Below, piece by piece: positions 8,963-17,783 of a stretch of DNA of 64,000 bases (positions are counted from its first letter, which is position 1; each line of letters begins with the position of its first letter). A program made the translations under genes and the position numbers. The notes beneath the pieces were generated by a model. The model did no database searches and was not told the DNA's origin. It saw nothing but the letters and a program-made list of their open reading frames with translations. The stretch is from JAAFIP01 sp031367325 (GTDB lineage: Bacteria; Pseudomonadota; Gammaproteobacteria; Burkholderiales; Burkholderiaceae_C), in NCBI GenBank assembly GCA_031367325.1, contig JANLPQ010000053.1, positions 17,543 through 81,542 of the forward strand, read 5' to 3'.

Positions 8963-11112
8963 TGAGGCATACAACAGTTCAACAGTACAGTGCCATGCGC
9001 ACTGTGTTGGCACTAGGCTTGGCGTTTACCGCCATGGTGGCGCAAGCCCAAAATGCGATCGAGTCCGTGGTGGCATCTATTCAAGGTGGTGTCGAGGTTG
9101 TAAAAATAGATTTAACACAGCCACTTGCTGCTATTCCAACAGGTTTCACCATCCAGTCACCAGCGCGTATTGCCTTAGACTTTCCCGGTGTCGGCAACAA
9201 TTTGGGTCGCTCCCAGGTAGAGATGAACCAAGGCAACCTGAAATCGGCCAATGTGGTGCAAGCAGGCGAGCGTACGCGCTTGGTACTTAACTTAAAGCAA
9301 TCCGCACCTTACCGTGCTGAGATTCAAGGTAAGTCGCTGCTGATTTTTATGGAGCCGGTGTCTACTGCCAGCACACCAGCAGCCAGTACCCAGCCTCAAA
9401 CCACATTTGCAGAAAACCGCAACCGTGAATCGCTACCCATCAAAGACATAGATTTTCGCCGTGCACCCGATGGTGCAGGCCGTTTAGTGGTTGATTTGGC
9501 TAACAACCAAGTAGGCGTTGACATTAAACAGCAAGGTCAAAATTTGGTCGTGGAGTTCTTAAAAACTTCTTTACCCGAAGGCTTGCGTCGTCGCTTAGAC
9601 GTGGGCGACTTTGGCACGCCTATACAACTTATCAGCACTTTTCAAGCTGGTGACCGCGTACGCATGGTGGTAGAGCCCAAAGGGCAGTGGGAACATAGCG
9701 CTTATCAAAGCGATAACCAGTTTGTGCTAGAAGTGCGTGCACAAAAAGTAGATCCTGGCAAGTTAACCAAAGGCCCTAGTTATAGCGGAGAGAAGTTATC
9801 GCTTAACTTTCAAAACATTGAAGTTCGCTCTTTGCTGCAGGTAATTGCTGACTTTACTAACTTTAACGTCATCACCTCTGATTCAGTAACTGGTGCTGTG
9901 ACTCTACGGTTGAAAGATGTGCCGTGGGATCAAGCATTGGATATTATTTTGCAAGCTAAGGGCTTGGGGTTGCGCAAAACGGGCAATGTTTTGTTAATAG
10001 CTCCAAAAGAAGAATTGGCAACTAAAGAGCGTCAAGATTTAGAAGCCGCTGCAGCAACGCAAAATTTGGAGCCCGTTCGTTCTCAGGCATTTCAATTAAA
10101 TTACACCAAAGCCGCTGAGATTGCTGCTCAAATTGGGGCATCATCATCGGGCGGTGGAACAGGTCAAAACAACAACCGCATATTGTCTGCACGAGGTAGC
10201 GTAATTGCTGAGCCACGTACCAACCAGCTGTTCATCACAGATATTCCATCCAAGCTAGAGCAAATTCAAGCTTTAATTTCCAAACTAGACATTGCTGTAC
10301 GCCAAGTATTGATCGAAGCGCGTATTGTGGAAGCTTCAGATACCTTTGGTAAATCGCTAGGTATCAAGTTTGGTTCTGCAGACTTGCGCGGTATTCGCGG
10401 TGGCGATGCTGGATATGGTCTATTTGGCAGCAACCGCGCGGCCTACAGTGGAACCTATGAAGGTGCAGGGCGTACCAACGGCTCTGTAGCTGGCACACTG
10501 AGCACCCTAGATTCAACGTTTGTTAACTTACCTGCAGTGGGTCAAGGCGGCTTTAACCCAGCTAGCATTGGTCTGTCAATTTTCAGTTCCGCAGCTAACC
10601 GATTCTTGTTGCTAGAGCTCAGCGCACTTGAAGCCGAAGGCAAGGGTAAAGTAGTGTCCAGCCCGCGTGTAGTGACAGCTGACCAAACCCGTGCATTGAT
10701 AGAGCAGGGCACAGAACTGCCTTACCAAACAGCATCAGCCAGTGGTGCCACTGCAATTGCGTTTAGAAAAGCTAACTTGAAGCTTGAGGTAACACCTCAG
10801 ATCACGCCTGAAGGCAATATTATTCTTGACCTAGACGTCAATAAAGACAGCGTGGGTCAATCCACCGCATCCGGCTTCGCCATCAACACCAAGCACATCA
10901 AAACCCAAGTGCTGGTGGAGAACGGCGGCACCGTCGTAATCGGTGGTATCTACGAACTTAACGAGGTTGAATCAGAAACTCGTGTTCCTCTGCTAGGCGA
11001 TATACCGGTTTTGGGCAACCTATTCAAAACACGTCAGCGCAGCTCAAACAAACAGGAATTGCTGGTATTTATCACGCCAAAGATGGTGTCGGATCGCGCT
11101 GCGGTGCGTTGA
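8959..11112 (+). CDS. pilQ: Type IV pilus outer-membrane secretin PilQ
   Basis: Secretin (717 aa) forming the outer-membrane gate for the pilus. Signal peptide ends at about residue 23 (MVAQAQ). Two AMIN peptidoglycan-binding domains lie in the first 260 residues. An STN/N0 domain (SLNFQNIEVRSLLQVIADF) and an N1 domain follow, then the secretin core with VSSPRVVTADQ and the C-terminal VPLLGDIPVLGNLFK signature. ATGA overlap with pilP. Last gene of the pil operon. Confidence 0.97.
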   Translation: MMRHTTVQQYSAMRTVLALGLAFTAMVAQAQNAIESVVASIQGGVEVVKIDLTQPLAAIPTGFTIQSPARIALDFPGVGNNLGRSQVEMNQGNLKSANVVQAGERTRLVLNLKQSAPYRAEIQGKSLLIFMEPVSTASTPAASTQPQTTFAENRNRESLPIKDIDFRRAPDGAGRLVVDLANNQVGVDIKQQGQNLVVEFLKTSLPEGLRRRLDVGDFGTPIQLISTFQAGDRVRMVVEPKGQWEHSAYQSDNQFVLEVRAQKVDPGKLTKGPSYSGEKLSLNFQNIEVRSLLQVIADFTNFNVITSDSVTGAVTLRLKDVPWDQALDIILQAKGLGLRKTGNVLLIAPKEELATKERQDLEAAAATQNLEPVRSQAFQLNYTKAAEIAAQIGASSSGGGTGQNNNRILSARGSVIAEPRTNQLFITDIPSKLEQIQALISKLDIAVRQVLIEARIVEASDTFGKSLGIKFGSADLRGIRGGDAGYGLFGSNRAAYSGTYEGAGRTNGSVAGTLSTLDSTFVNLPAVGQGGFNPASIGLSIFSSAANRFLLLELSALEAEGKGKVVSSPRVVTADQTRALIEQGTELPYQTASASGATAIAFRKANLKLEVTPQITPEGNIILDLDVNKDSVGQSTASGFAINTKHIKTQVLVENGGTVVIGGIYELNEVESETRVPLLGDIPVLGNLFKTRQRSSNKQELLVFITPKMVSDRAAVR

Positions 11113-11150
11113 AGTATTGACATAGTTAGTTGCATATTTGAGGAATTTAA

Positions 11151-12863
11151 ATGAAGGCTATTAAACTTTTTACCGCAGTCGCGTTTATAGCGATACTTGC
11201 CGCTTGCAGCGGAGGTGGCGGAAGTGCTGGATCAATAGCAACTAGCGCTAATACTGGGACAAGCGTAACAAATACTGTTACAGCTACAGTCACAGCAGCC
11301 GACTTTATTCTGGGGTTTGATAAAACTTCCATAGCCAATTCTGGAACAGACAAAGCCATATTAACAATAGTTGCGTTAGACGCCAGTCGTAACGTAGTAA
11401 GTGGCGTCCCCGTTCAAATAAGTGTTGATTCTGACGCAATTTTTTCTGGAGCTGTTGGCGTCGTCACAAATGCAGAGGGATTATTTACGGGAAATATTAC
11501 GACTCCGACCAATAAAACCGACCGCAACATTTCAGTTACTGCGCGTGTAGGTGCTTTAGTTAAAACAAGCACCATCACGGTATCCGGTAGCAAAATTACT
11601 GTGACACCTCTACCAAGTGTCCCCACGCCAGGTCAGCAAGTTATAGTGAATCTAAAACTTGTTGATGCAACAGGAAATGGCGTACCTAATCAAAATCTAC
11701 AGTTGAGCGGCACTGCAGGTTTTACCGGAAGTCCTACAACCGATACTAGTGGAAATGTGATTTTCACAGGCACTGCTCCAGCTACATTAGGGACTTATAC
11801 AATTGTTGTTACGGGCTCAGGTGTATCCACCTCACAAGTGTTGCAAGTAATATCTGCAACCGGTACTGGTAAACCTGATGCCATTGGTCCAGTTGGACCA
11901 CCTTCATTGAATGCGAATCCGACTAATATCAAACCCAACTTATCTACAGCTTTGACAAATCGTTCTGCTATTAAGTTTCAAATACTAAACGCCTCAAATC
12001 AAGGAGTTGAGAACGTTCGGGTCAAATTTAGTATTGTTGCTCCAGGCTTAGGTTCTGGTGAAGTCATGAGCACAGGCGATACTGTAGTTTACACAGGGTC
12101 AGATGGCATTATTCAGTCAGACTACATTGCTGGTAGACGAACAAGTCCAACAAACGGAGTAGTAGTGCGTGCATGTTATGGACTTACTAATGCCGCTGTG
12201 AACACCTGCGCCACATTTGTAGATACGAACCTTACAGTAGCTGGTGAGGCTTTGAATCTATCAATTTTTGATAATAATAAATTAGCAACAGGGTTAGCTG
12301 GTATTGTTTATGTAAAACAATTTGTTGTGCAAGTAGCAGATTCCGCTGGCAACGCTGTAATCGACGCCAATGTTTCCGCCAGTGTTGACATCACACACTT
12401 TGGAAAAGGTAGTTTCGGCACAAGTTCTGCTACTTACCAAGTCACAGGCTTTCTTCCGCCGACTATTGCAGATAATTATGCAACTACACTTTCTCCAACA
12501 GCAAGTCCAACAGCTAATGCTCGTGTATGGTGTATTAATGAAGATTTGAACCGCAATGGTAATAAGGACTTAGGTGATGATTTGGACCTAGATGGCGTCC
12601 TCGAACCCAGAGCATCTGAAATTGTAATTTCTGCTGTGGGCACCAGCAAAACTGATGCTAATGGTCAAATATTATTGCAGGCTACATGGGGCCAAAACGT
12701 GGGCACTTGGTTGGCCTATACAATAAAAGTTACTACAAACGTAGCAGGATCTGAAGGCACCAATAGTAAGTCATACATTACAGAAGTATTGCAGGCAGAT
12801 GTGCCAAACGGATCGTTTTTGACACCGCCCTACGGTGTTAGAAACTGTAGTACCAACAACTAA
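11151..12863 (+). CDS. Ig-like (Big_1-type) repeat lipoprotein
   Basis: 570-aa exported lipoprotein, function unknown. Signal peptide with lipobox ILAAC at residue 19, followed by SGGGGS. At least three Ig-like beta-sandwich units of the invasin/intimin Big_1 style can be seen, each with a D-x-x-G-N-x-V-x-x-x-x-V pattern: DASRNVVSGVPVQISV, DATGNGVPNQNLQLSG, DSAGNAVIDANVSASV. A calcium-loop-like stretch (DLNRNGNKDLGDDLDLDG) is near residue 470. GAGGA lies 7 nt before the ATG. It is AT-richer than its neighbours and sits between pilQ and aroK. A role in adhesion or at the pilus base is only a guess. Confidence 0.8.
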   Translation: MKAIKLFTAVAFIAILAACSGGGGSAGSIATSANTGTSVTNTVTATVTAADFILGFDKTSIANSGTDKAILTIVALDASRNVVSGVPVQISVDSDAIFSGAVGVVTNAEGLFTGNITTPTNKTDRNISVTARVGALVKTSTITVSGSKITVTPLPSVPTPGQQVIVNLKLVDATGNGVPNQNLQLSGTAGFTGSPTTDTSGNVIFTGTAPATLGTYTIVVTGSGVSTSQVLQVISATGTGKPDAIGPVGPPSLNANPTNIKPNLSTALTNRSAIKFQILNASNQGVENVRVKFSIVAPGLGSGEVMSTGDTVVYTGSDGIIQSDYIAGRRTSPTNGVVVRACYGLTNAAVNTCATFVDTNLTVAGEALNLSIFDNNKLATGLAGIVYVKQFVVQVADSAGNAVIDANVSASVDITHFGKGSFGTSSATYQVTGFLPPTIADNYATTLSPTASPTANARVWCINEDLNRNGNKDLGDDLDLDGVLEPRASEIVISAVGTSKTDANGQILLQATWGQNVGTWLAYTIKVTTNVAGSEGTNSKSYITEVLQADVPNGSFLTPPYGVRNCSTNN

Positions 12864-13488
12864 TGAAGTGATATCGTTAATTGGTCTCCCCGGCTCCGGA
12901 AAATCTACGGTTGGTCGTCAACTCGCACGCCGACTTAGTCTGCCGTTTATCGACTCCGACGCAGAGATTGAAAAACGGTTGGGGTGCTCTATTCGTGAGT
13001 ATTTTGGGCGTGAAGGTGAAGCGGGGTTTCGCAACGTAGAGCAGGCGGTTATTACCGACTTATGCGCTGCGCATAACATGGCTGCTACAGCGGCTGTGTT
13101 GTCTACCGGGGGCGGCACAGTGCTGCGTGAAGTTAACCGCACTACGCTGCGGGCCAACGGGCATGTGGTGTATTTACGTTCCAGCGCTGATGATGTGTTT
13201 AAAAGATTGCGGCATGACCGCAACCGCCCGCTTTTGCAGGTAGGCGACCCTCTGCAGCGCCTGCGCGACCTGTACACAGAGCGCGACCCACTTTACCGCG
13301 AGACGGCGCACTACGTAGTAGAAACAGGCCGCCCTTCGGTGGCGGCGCTGGTGAACATGATTGTGATGCAGCTAGAGTTGGCGGGCATTCATCTAGCGGA
13401 CATCAATTTGGCGGGCAATAACATGACGGGCAGCAAATCTGTTGATAGCCCGTTAGCTGATTCTGCACAGCCCCCCAAGCCTTTATAG
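12835..13488 (+). CDS. aroK: Shikimate kinase
   Basis: ATP-dependent phosphorylation of shikimate, step five of the chorismate pathway (217 aa from the first GTG). P-loop GLPGSGKST, shikimate-binding DSDAEIEKR, GFRNVE, the GGG motif STGGGTVLR, and the lid Arg in RNRPLL are all present. The GTG at 12835 overlaps the preceding gene by 29 nt; a GTG at 12868 would avoid this, and neither has a good ribosome site. A C-terminal extension of about 40 residues (from DINLAGNN) is unlike the family. No aroB follows, which is unusual. Confidence 0.92.
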   Translation: MLETVVPTTNEVISLIGLPGSGKSTVGRQLARRLSLPFIDSDAEIEKRLGCSIREYFGREGEAGFRNVEQAVITDLCAAHNMAATAAVLSTGGGTVLREVNRTTLRANGHVVYLRSSADDVFKRLRHDRNRPLLQVGDPLQRLRDLYTERDPLYRETAHYVVETGRPSVAALVNMIVMQLELAGIHLADINLAGNNMTGSKSVDSPLADSAQPPKPL

Positions 13489-13531
13489 AGCTTGCTGTTG
13501 TCTGCCGCCTACCAATATGTACAACGGCACG

Positions 13532-14380
13532 TTAAACGATTTCGAGATTGTCGATTAAACGCGTGGTGCCCAGCTTGGCTGCACCTAGTGCAACGAGTGA
13601 TGTGGGCGCGTCGCCTAGCTGCGGGGCTTGCAGGTCAGCCTGGCGGCGGATAGTGAGGTAGTCGGGCACCCAGCCGCGTGCAGTCAGTTGTTGCATAGCT
13701 TGCGCCTCAAGCGCGCTGTAATCTGTGCGACCTGCTTTGACTTGCGCTGTGAGCGCCTTCAGTTCCAGTGACAACTGCACCGCCTCTATTCGCTCAATAG
13801 GGCTTAAAAAGCCATTGCGCGAGCTAAGCGCTAGACCGTCGTCCGCGCGGTAGGTGTCGCTGGTTATCATCTGCACGGGCATGGCAAACTGGCGCACCAT
13901 GTGGCGCAACACCATGTTTTGCTGGTAATCTTTTTTTCCAAAAATAGCTACGCTGGGTTGCACGCACTGAAACAGCTTCATCACCACGGTGCTTACGCCG
14001 ACAAAAAATCCGGGGCGAAAATGGCCTTCCAAAATATCGGCCAGCGCCGCGGGCGGGTGTACCTTGTAGGTTTGTGGTTCGGGGTACAGCACTTTCTCGT
14101 CGGGTGCAAACAATACGTCGCAGCCCGCAGCTTGCAGTCGCGCGCAATCGCTGTCCCAGGTACGCGGGTATTTGTCAAAATCTTCGTGGGGCAAAAACTG
14201 CAAGCGGTTCACAAAAATGCTGGCGATGGTAGTGTCGGTTTTGCCTTCTTTTTTGCATTGTTCAGCGCGGTTTAGCAGGGCGATATGGCCAGCGTGCAAA
14301 TTACCCATTGTGGGTACAAAAGCGCTGCGTTTGCCAGCCAGGGCAGTGCGTAATTCTTCAATGCTGCGGGCGATTCTCAT
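13532..14380 (-). CDS. panC: Pantothenate synthetase
   Basis: Condenses pantoate and beta-alanine with ATP to give pantothenate (282 aa). The nucleotide-binding PTMGNLHAGH block is at residues 24-33, with SIFVNRLQF, the KDYQQNM loop after AIFGK, and SSRNGFLS near residue 190 (KMSKS-like). Converges on aroK and follows panB on the same strand by 33 nt, forming a panB-panC operon. Confidence 0.97.
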   Translation of the reverse strand: MRIARSIEELRTALAGKRSAFVPTMGNLHAGHIALLNRAEQCKKEGKTDTTIASIFVNRLQFLPHEDFDKYPRTWDSDCARLQAAGCDVLFAPDEKVLYPEPQTYKVHPPAALADILEGHFRPGFFVGVSTVVMKLFQCVQPSVAIFGKKDYQQNMVLRHMVRQFAMPVQMITSDTYRADDGLALSSRNGFLSPIERIEAVQLSLELKALTAQVKAGRTDYSALEAQAMQQLTARGWVPDYLTIRRQADLQAPQLGDAPTSLVALGAAKLGTTRLIDNLEIV

Positions 14381-14413
14381 ACAAATTTTAGGTCGTTCAA
14401 AATGTGCAGTGGG

Positions 14414-15316
14414 TTACCAAGCATGCAAGGCATTGTCTGGAAATGCACCAGTTTTTACCGCGTTGACATAGGCTGCGAAAGCGGCTTTTACATTACCGGT
14501 ATCGGCCATAAAGTCGTGTACAAATTTGGGCATTTTGCCCAGGTTGATACCCAGCATGTCGTGCAGTACCAGCACCTGGCCCGCGCAGCCTTTGCCGGCG
14601 CCTATGCCGATGGTGTGGCAGTTTTTAAGTTCTTCGGTAAGCGTTGTAGCCAATGTATGCGGCACCATTTCTAGCACCACCATGGCGGCACCAGCGTCTT
14701 GCAGCGCGTGGGCGTGTTGCTTCATTTCCAGCGCTGCGGCCTCGGTTTTACCCTGCACGCGGTAGCCACCCAATGCATGCACGGTTTGAGGTGTAAGGCC
14801 CAAATGCGCACACACCGGGATGCCGCGCTCGACCAAAAAATGCACCACCTCGGCAGTCCAGCCGCCTCCTTCTAGCTTAACCATGTGCGCACCTGCTTGC
14901 ATCAGCACGCTGGCACTGCGCAGGGCTTGCTCTTTGCTCTCGTGGTAGCTGCCAAAAGGCAGGTCGCCAATCAGCCAGGCCGTGCCTTGTGTGCGGTGCA
15001 GGCCGCGCGATACAGATTCAACGTGGTAGCGCATGGTTTCTAAGCTGACGCCAGTGGTGCTGGGCAGGCCTTGGCACACCATACCCAACGAATCGCCCAC
15101 CAATATGCATTCCACGCCTGCCGCATCGGCCACACTGGCGAAGGTGGCGTCATACGCGGTAAGCATGGTTATTTTTTCGCCACGTTCGCGCATTTCACGC
15201 AAGCGCGGCAGGCTCAGCGGTTTGCGCGTAGCCTGCGGAGTAAGTTTGCCAGCGCCATAAACGGCTTGGGGTGCGGCCTGCGCGGCGGCTTCTTGGGCGG
15301 CGGTGGGTGTGGTCAT
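14414..15316 (-). CDS. panB: 3-methyl-2-oxobutanoate hydroxymethyltransferase
   Basis: Cytosolic enzyme (300 aa) that makes ketopantoate from alpha-ketoisovalerate and methylene-THF. Barrel motifs: TAYDATFASVADAAG, ILVGDSLGMV (metal-binding Asp), KLEGG, and HLGLTPQTVHALGGYRVQG. The ATG at 15316 (MTTPTAAQEAA) is chosen; the open frame further upstream has no family similarity. An Ala/Gln-rich leader of about 25 residues precedes the conserved part. Confidence 0.96.
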   Translation of the reverse strand: MTTPTAAQEAAAQAAPQAVYGAGKLTPQATRKPLSLPRLREMRERGEKITMLTAYDATFASVADAAGVECILVGDSLGMVCQGLPSTTGVSLETMRYHVESVSRGLHRTQGTAWLIGDLPFGSYHESKEQALRSASVLMQAGAHMVKLEGGGWTAEVVHFLVERGIPVCAHLGLTPQTVHALGGYRVQGKTEAAALEMKQHAHALQDAGAAMVVLEMVPHTLATTLTEELKNCHTIGIGAGKGCAGQVLVLHDMLGINLGKMPKFVHDFMADTGNVKAAFAAYVNAVKTGAFPDNALHAW

Positions 15317-15578
15317 GTGGGTTCCCAAATGGTTTGGGCGCAGTCTAACAAGAAATTTGACTGGCTGACGAGAGCAGTTAGCACTTAGGCGTTTAGATCT
15401 CGCTTTTCTATAGTACTTTTGTAGTTTGACTGCTAATTCCTTGCTGAGATCTCTCGGTTGTACAGCATCGTTCGGATCACTGCGCCTTTTACTGTCCCAG
15501 AGCATCGTGTTTGTGCAGCGTTGTTTCGTTCGTTGGCCCTTTACTGTCCTAGTACCTCGCGGTCACGCAGCACCGCAC

Positions 15579-15634
15579 GGTATGCCCATGCCAAACGGAC
15601 CTGCGGCCCTTTATTGTTTGTCATAGGCACACCG
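15579..15634 (+). repeat. Family C hairpin, copy 1
   Basis: Core gacctgcggccctttattg followed by tttgtcatagg, identical over about 37 nt to the copy near 24470. The flanking arms here (cggtatgcccatg / cataggcacaccg) pair imperfectly. Confidence 0.7.
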
Positions 15635-15757
15635 AACGTTGCTGCGCTCCACTGGCGTGGTTGCGGCAAAAGAGCAGCGGCCAGCTGTGAGCTCTATGCT
15701 CTACTTACAGTGACCATTACCGAGCGAAACCCCGGCCGATTACAAGCGTGCTGTTGT

Positions 15758-15815
15758 GGCGTGTGTCCTATGACAAACAATAAAGGGCCGCTAGGTACGT
15801 TGGGCATGGGACTGA
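15758..15815 (-). repeat. Family C hairpin, copy 2, inverted
   Basis: The plus strand reads cctatgacaaacaataaagg then gccgctaggt, the reverse complement of the family C core. The outer arms gtcctatg / catgggac pair with mismatches. Confidence 0.65.
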
Positions 15816-15930
15816 CCGCAGCAGTGCGCGTGCTAAAACAGCGAACCCGGTACAAAGCCATAAAGCTACCAAGCCACAAAGCAGAAAAACACACTAAAAA
15901 CCACTTCAAACAGCATTTTAACAACGAAAT

Positions 15931-15981
15931 AGGCCAGTAACCCAAGCAAAACCAGCTCAAGCAGCTATGAAATTAATAGTA
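15931..15981 (-). repeat. Family A dispersed repeat, copy 2
   Basis: Variant with the taacccaagcaaaacc flank and an AGCTCAAGCAGCTAT core (one change from the consensus), ending aaattaatagta. Confidence 0.8.
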
Positions 15982-16103
15982 CTTACAATCTCCTAAACGA
16001 GAAGATTACGCTTTAAACAATAGCCATTTCACACCCATGTGACACATTGCGCACTAAAGCCCAGCCAATAAGGCGCAAACTAGAAAAGCGTAAAATCAAC
16101 CGC

Positions 16104-16814
16104 ATGGTATCCGAACAGCATCCAATCAACCTTACTCACCACTTTTTGATCGCTATGCCGTCCATGGTGGACGCTACGTTTGCCAAATCAGTCATTTACC
16201 TGTGCGAGCATAGCGAACGCGGTGCTCTAGGCTTGGTAATCAACAAACCCAGCGACTTAAAACTGCCAAGCCTGTTTGCCAAGGTCGACTTACCTCTGCG
16301 CCGCCAAGACCTGAACAACGACCCCGTGTACGACGGTGGCCCTGTGCATACCGAGCGTGGGTTTGTGTTGCACGAGCAGCAAACTGCCCAAACCATTACC
16401 TTTGCCGACATGAAAGCCGTGCCGCTGACTGCGCACGACGGTAGTGCGCCGGTGCATGCAAGGCATGGCGCTAACGAGCCTGTAGCGGACTACGAATTGA
16501 TTGACGACGGTGCCAAGCCGTCTTTCTACGCCTCGTCCCTGTCCATCCCCGGCGGGCTGGAGATGACCACGTCTAAAGACGTGCTAGAGGCGCTGTCTAG
16601 CGGCGCGGGGCCACGCAGGGTGTTGATTTCGCTGGGTCACGCATCGTGGGGCGAGGGCCAGCTAGAAAGCGAGCTGGCCGAGAACACTTGGCTTACCGTG
16701 GGCGCTGACGTAGAGGTGATTTTCGACACGCCGGTAGAGCAGCGCTACACCAAGGCGCTGGGTCTACTGGGCCTGCAAGAGTGGATGATCTCCCCTACGG
16801 CGGGGCGCGCATGA
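16104..16814 (+). CDS. yqgE: YqgE/AlgH family protein (UPF0301)
   Basis: Soluble protein of about 236 aa of the DUF179 family. The biochemical role is unknown; it is nearly always found upstream of ruvX. Family blocks are NLTHHFLIAMPSMVDATF, SVIYLCEHSERGALGLVIN, VYDGGPVHTERGFVLH, and SLGHASWGEGQLESELAENTW near the C-terminus. The ATG at 16104 (MVSEQHPINL) gives the normal length. The stop overlaps the ruvX start (ATGA at 16811). Confidence 0.95.
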   Translation: MVSEQHPINLTHHFLIAMPSMVDATFAKSVIYLCEHSERGALGLVINKPSDLKLPSLFAKVDLPLRRQDLNNDPVYDGGPVHTERGFVLHEQQTAQTITFADMKAVPLTAHDGSAPVHARHGANEPVADYELIDDGAKPSFYASSLSIPGGLEMTTSKDVLEALSSGAGPRRVLISLGHASWGEGQLESELAENTWLTVGADVEVIFDTPVEQRYTKALGLLGLQEWMISPTAGRA

Positions 16815-17266
16815 GCGGATTAGCCGCCATGCCCAACACTTTTACTGCCCCATCCAATGCTATTGCTGCCCACAGCGTTGCGGCGGCACAATCTTTTTTA
16901 GCCTTTGACTTTGGCACCCGGCGCACCGGTGTAGCCGTAGGCAACCGCCTCACCCGCACCGCCCAGCCACTGAAAACTATTTCCGCCGAAGGCGATGCGC
17001 GCTTTGCCCCCATAGCCGCCGTCATCCAAGAATGGCAGCCTGACGCGCTGGTGGTAGGCGTGCCGCGCCACCCCGACGGTAACGCCCACGACATGACGCA
17101 ACGCGCCCAGCGCTTTGCACGGCAACTAGCAGGCCGCTTTAACCTGCCTGTGCACGAGGTAGACGAGCGCTACAGCAGCGTGGAAGCCGCCGCACAAGGC
17201 GCTAAAGACTTAGACGCTGAATCAGCGCGTATCATCTTGGAGCAATTTTTAAGGGGTCTTCCATGA
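16811..17266 (+). CDS. ruvX: Holliday junction resolvase-like RuvX (YqgF)
   Basis: RNase H-fold nuclease (151 aa) implicated in Holliday junction resolution or 16S pre-rRNA 5' processing. FDFGTRRTGVAVGN holds the first catalytic Asp; VVGVPRHPDGNAHDM and DERYSSVEA hold the remaining conserved residues. The start at 16811 overlaps yqgE by 4 nt, and the stop overlaps pyrR by 4 nt. The first 30 residues are an unconserved extension. Confidence 0.95.
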   Translation: MSGLAAMPNTFTAPSNAIAAHSVAAAQSFLAFDFGTRRTGVAVGNRLTRTAQPLKTISAEGDARFAPIAAVIQEWQPDALVVGVPRHPDGNAHDMTQRAQRFARQLAGRFNLPVHEVDERYSSVEAAAQGAKDLDAESARIILEQFLRGLP

Positions 17267-17769
17267 GTTCTCTCACACTGGATGCAGCAGCTCTGTACGC
17301 GGAGTTGCTTAAGGGTGTGCGCAACCTGCGCGGCCCAGACACGCACTTAGTCGGCATTACCTCTGGCGGTGCGTGGCTGGCCGAGGCGTTGCACAAAGAC
17401 CTAGGTTTGCCCGGCAAGCACGGCGTGATCTCATCTGCTATGCACCGCGACGACTTTGCCCAGCGCGGCCTGGCCAACAGCGCGCAAACGCAAATCCCGT
17501 TTGACGTGAACGGGGCCGATATTATTTTGCTAGACGACGTGCTGTACACCGGCCGCACCATTCGCGCGGTGCTCAACGAGCTGTTTGATTTTGGCCGCCC
17601 CGCCAAAGTGCAGTTAGCCGTGCTGGTAGACCGTGGCGGCAGGCAACTGCCGGTAGAAGCCAGCTTTGCCGCTGCCCGCGTAGCCTTGCCACCGCAGCAG
17701 CAACTGGCGTTGGCCCGCAGCGACGACGGCAAGCTAAGCTTTCAAGTGCAGAGCGTGGAAAAACTATAA
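17263..17769 (+). CDS. pyrR: PyrR bifunctional regulator / uracil phosphoribosyltransferase
   Basis: 168 aa of the phosphoribosyltransferase fold. The PRPP loop is DIILLDDVLYTGRTIRAVLNE, and the SAMHRDDF block matches PyrR. In Gram-positives PyrR attenuates pyr transcription; in betaproteobacteria it lies in the pyrB operon and its RNA role is less clear. ATGA overlap with ruvX, and 14 nt before pyrB. I saw no attenuator hairpin in that gap. Confidence 0.93.
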   Translation: MSSLTLDAAALYAELLKGVRNLRGPDTHLVGITSGGAWLAEALHKDLGLPGKHGVISSAMHRDDFAQRGLANSAQTQIPFDVNGADIILLDDVLYTGRTIRAVLNELFDFGRPAKVQLAVLVDRGGRQLPVEASFAAARVALPPQQQLALARSDDGKLSFQVQSVEKL

Positions 17770-17783
17770 GAAAGACCATAAAA

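Larger units (their letters stand above)
15317..16103. other. Repeat-rich gap between panB and yqgE
   Basis: 787 nt with no supported gene. It holds two family C hairpins in opposite orientation (15579-15634 and 15758-15815) and a family A copy (15931-15981). Three overlapping open frames here (15426-15626, 15458-15940, 15694-15960) cover the repeats, lack ribosome sites and show Arg/Cys/His-rich composition of non-coding DNA. The divergent promoters of panB and yqgE must lie at its ends but were not resolved. Confidence 0.6.

Noticed and set aside
15426..15960. Three overlapping open frames (up to 160 codons) between panB and yqgE
   Set aside because: They span family C and A repeats, lack ribosome sites, overlap one another in different frames and have the composition of non-coding DNA.
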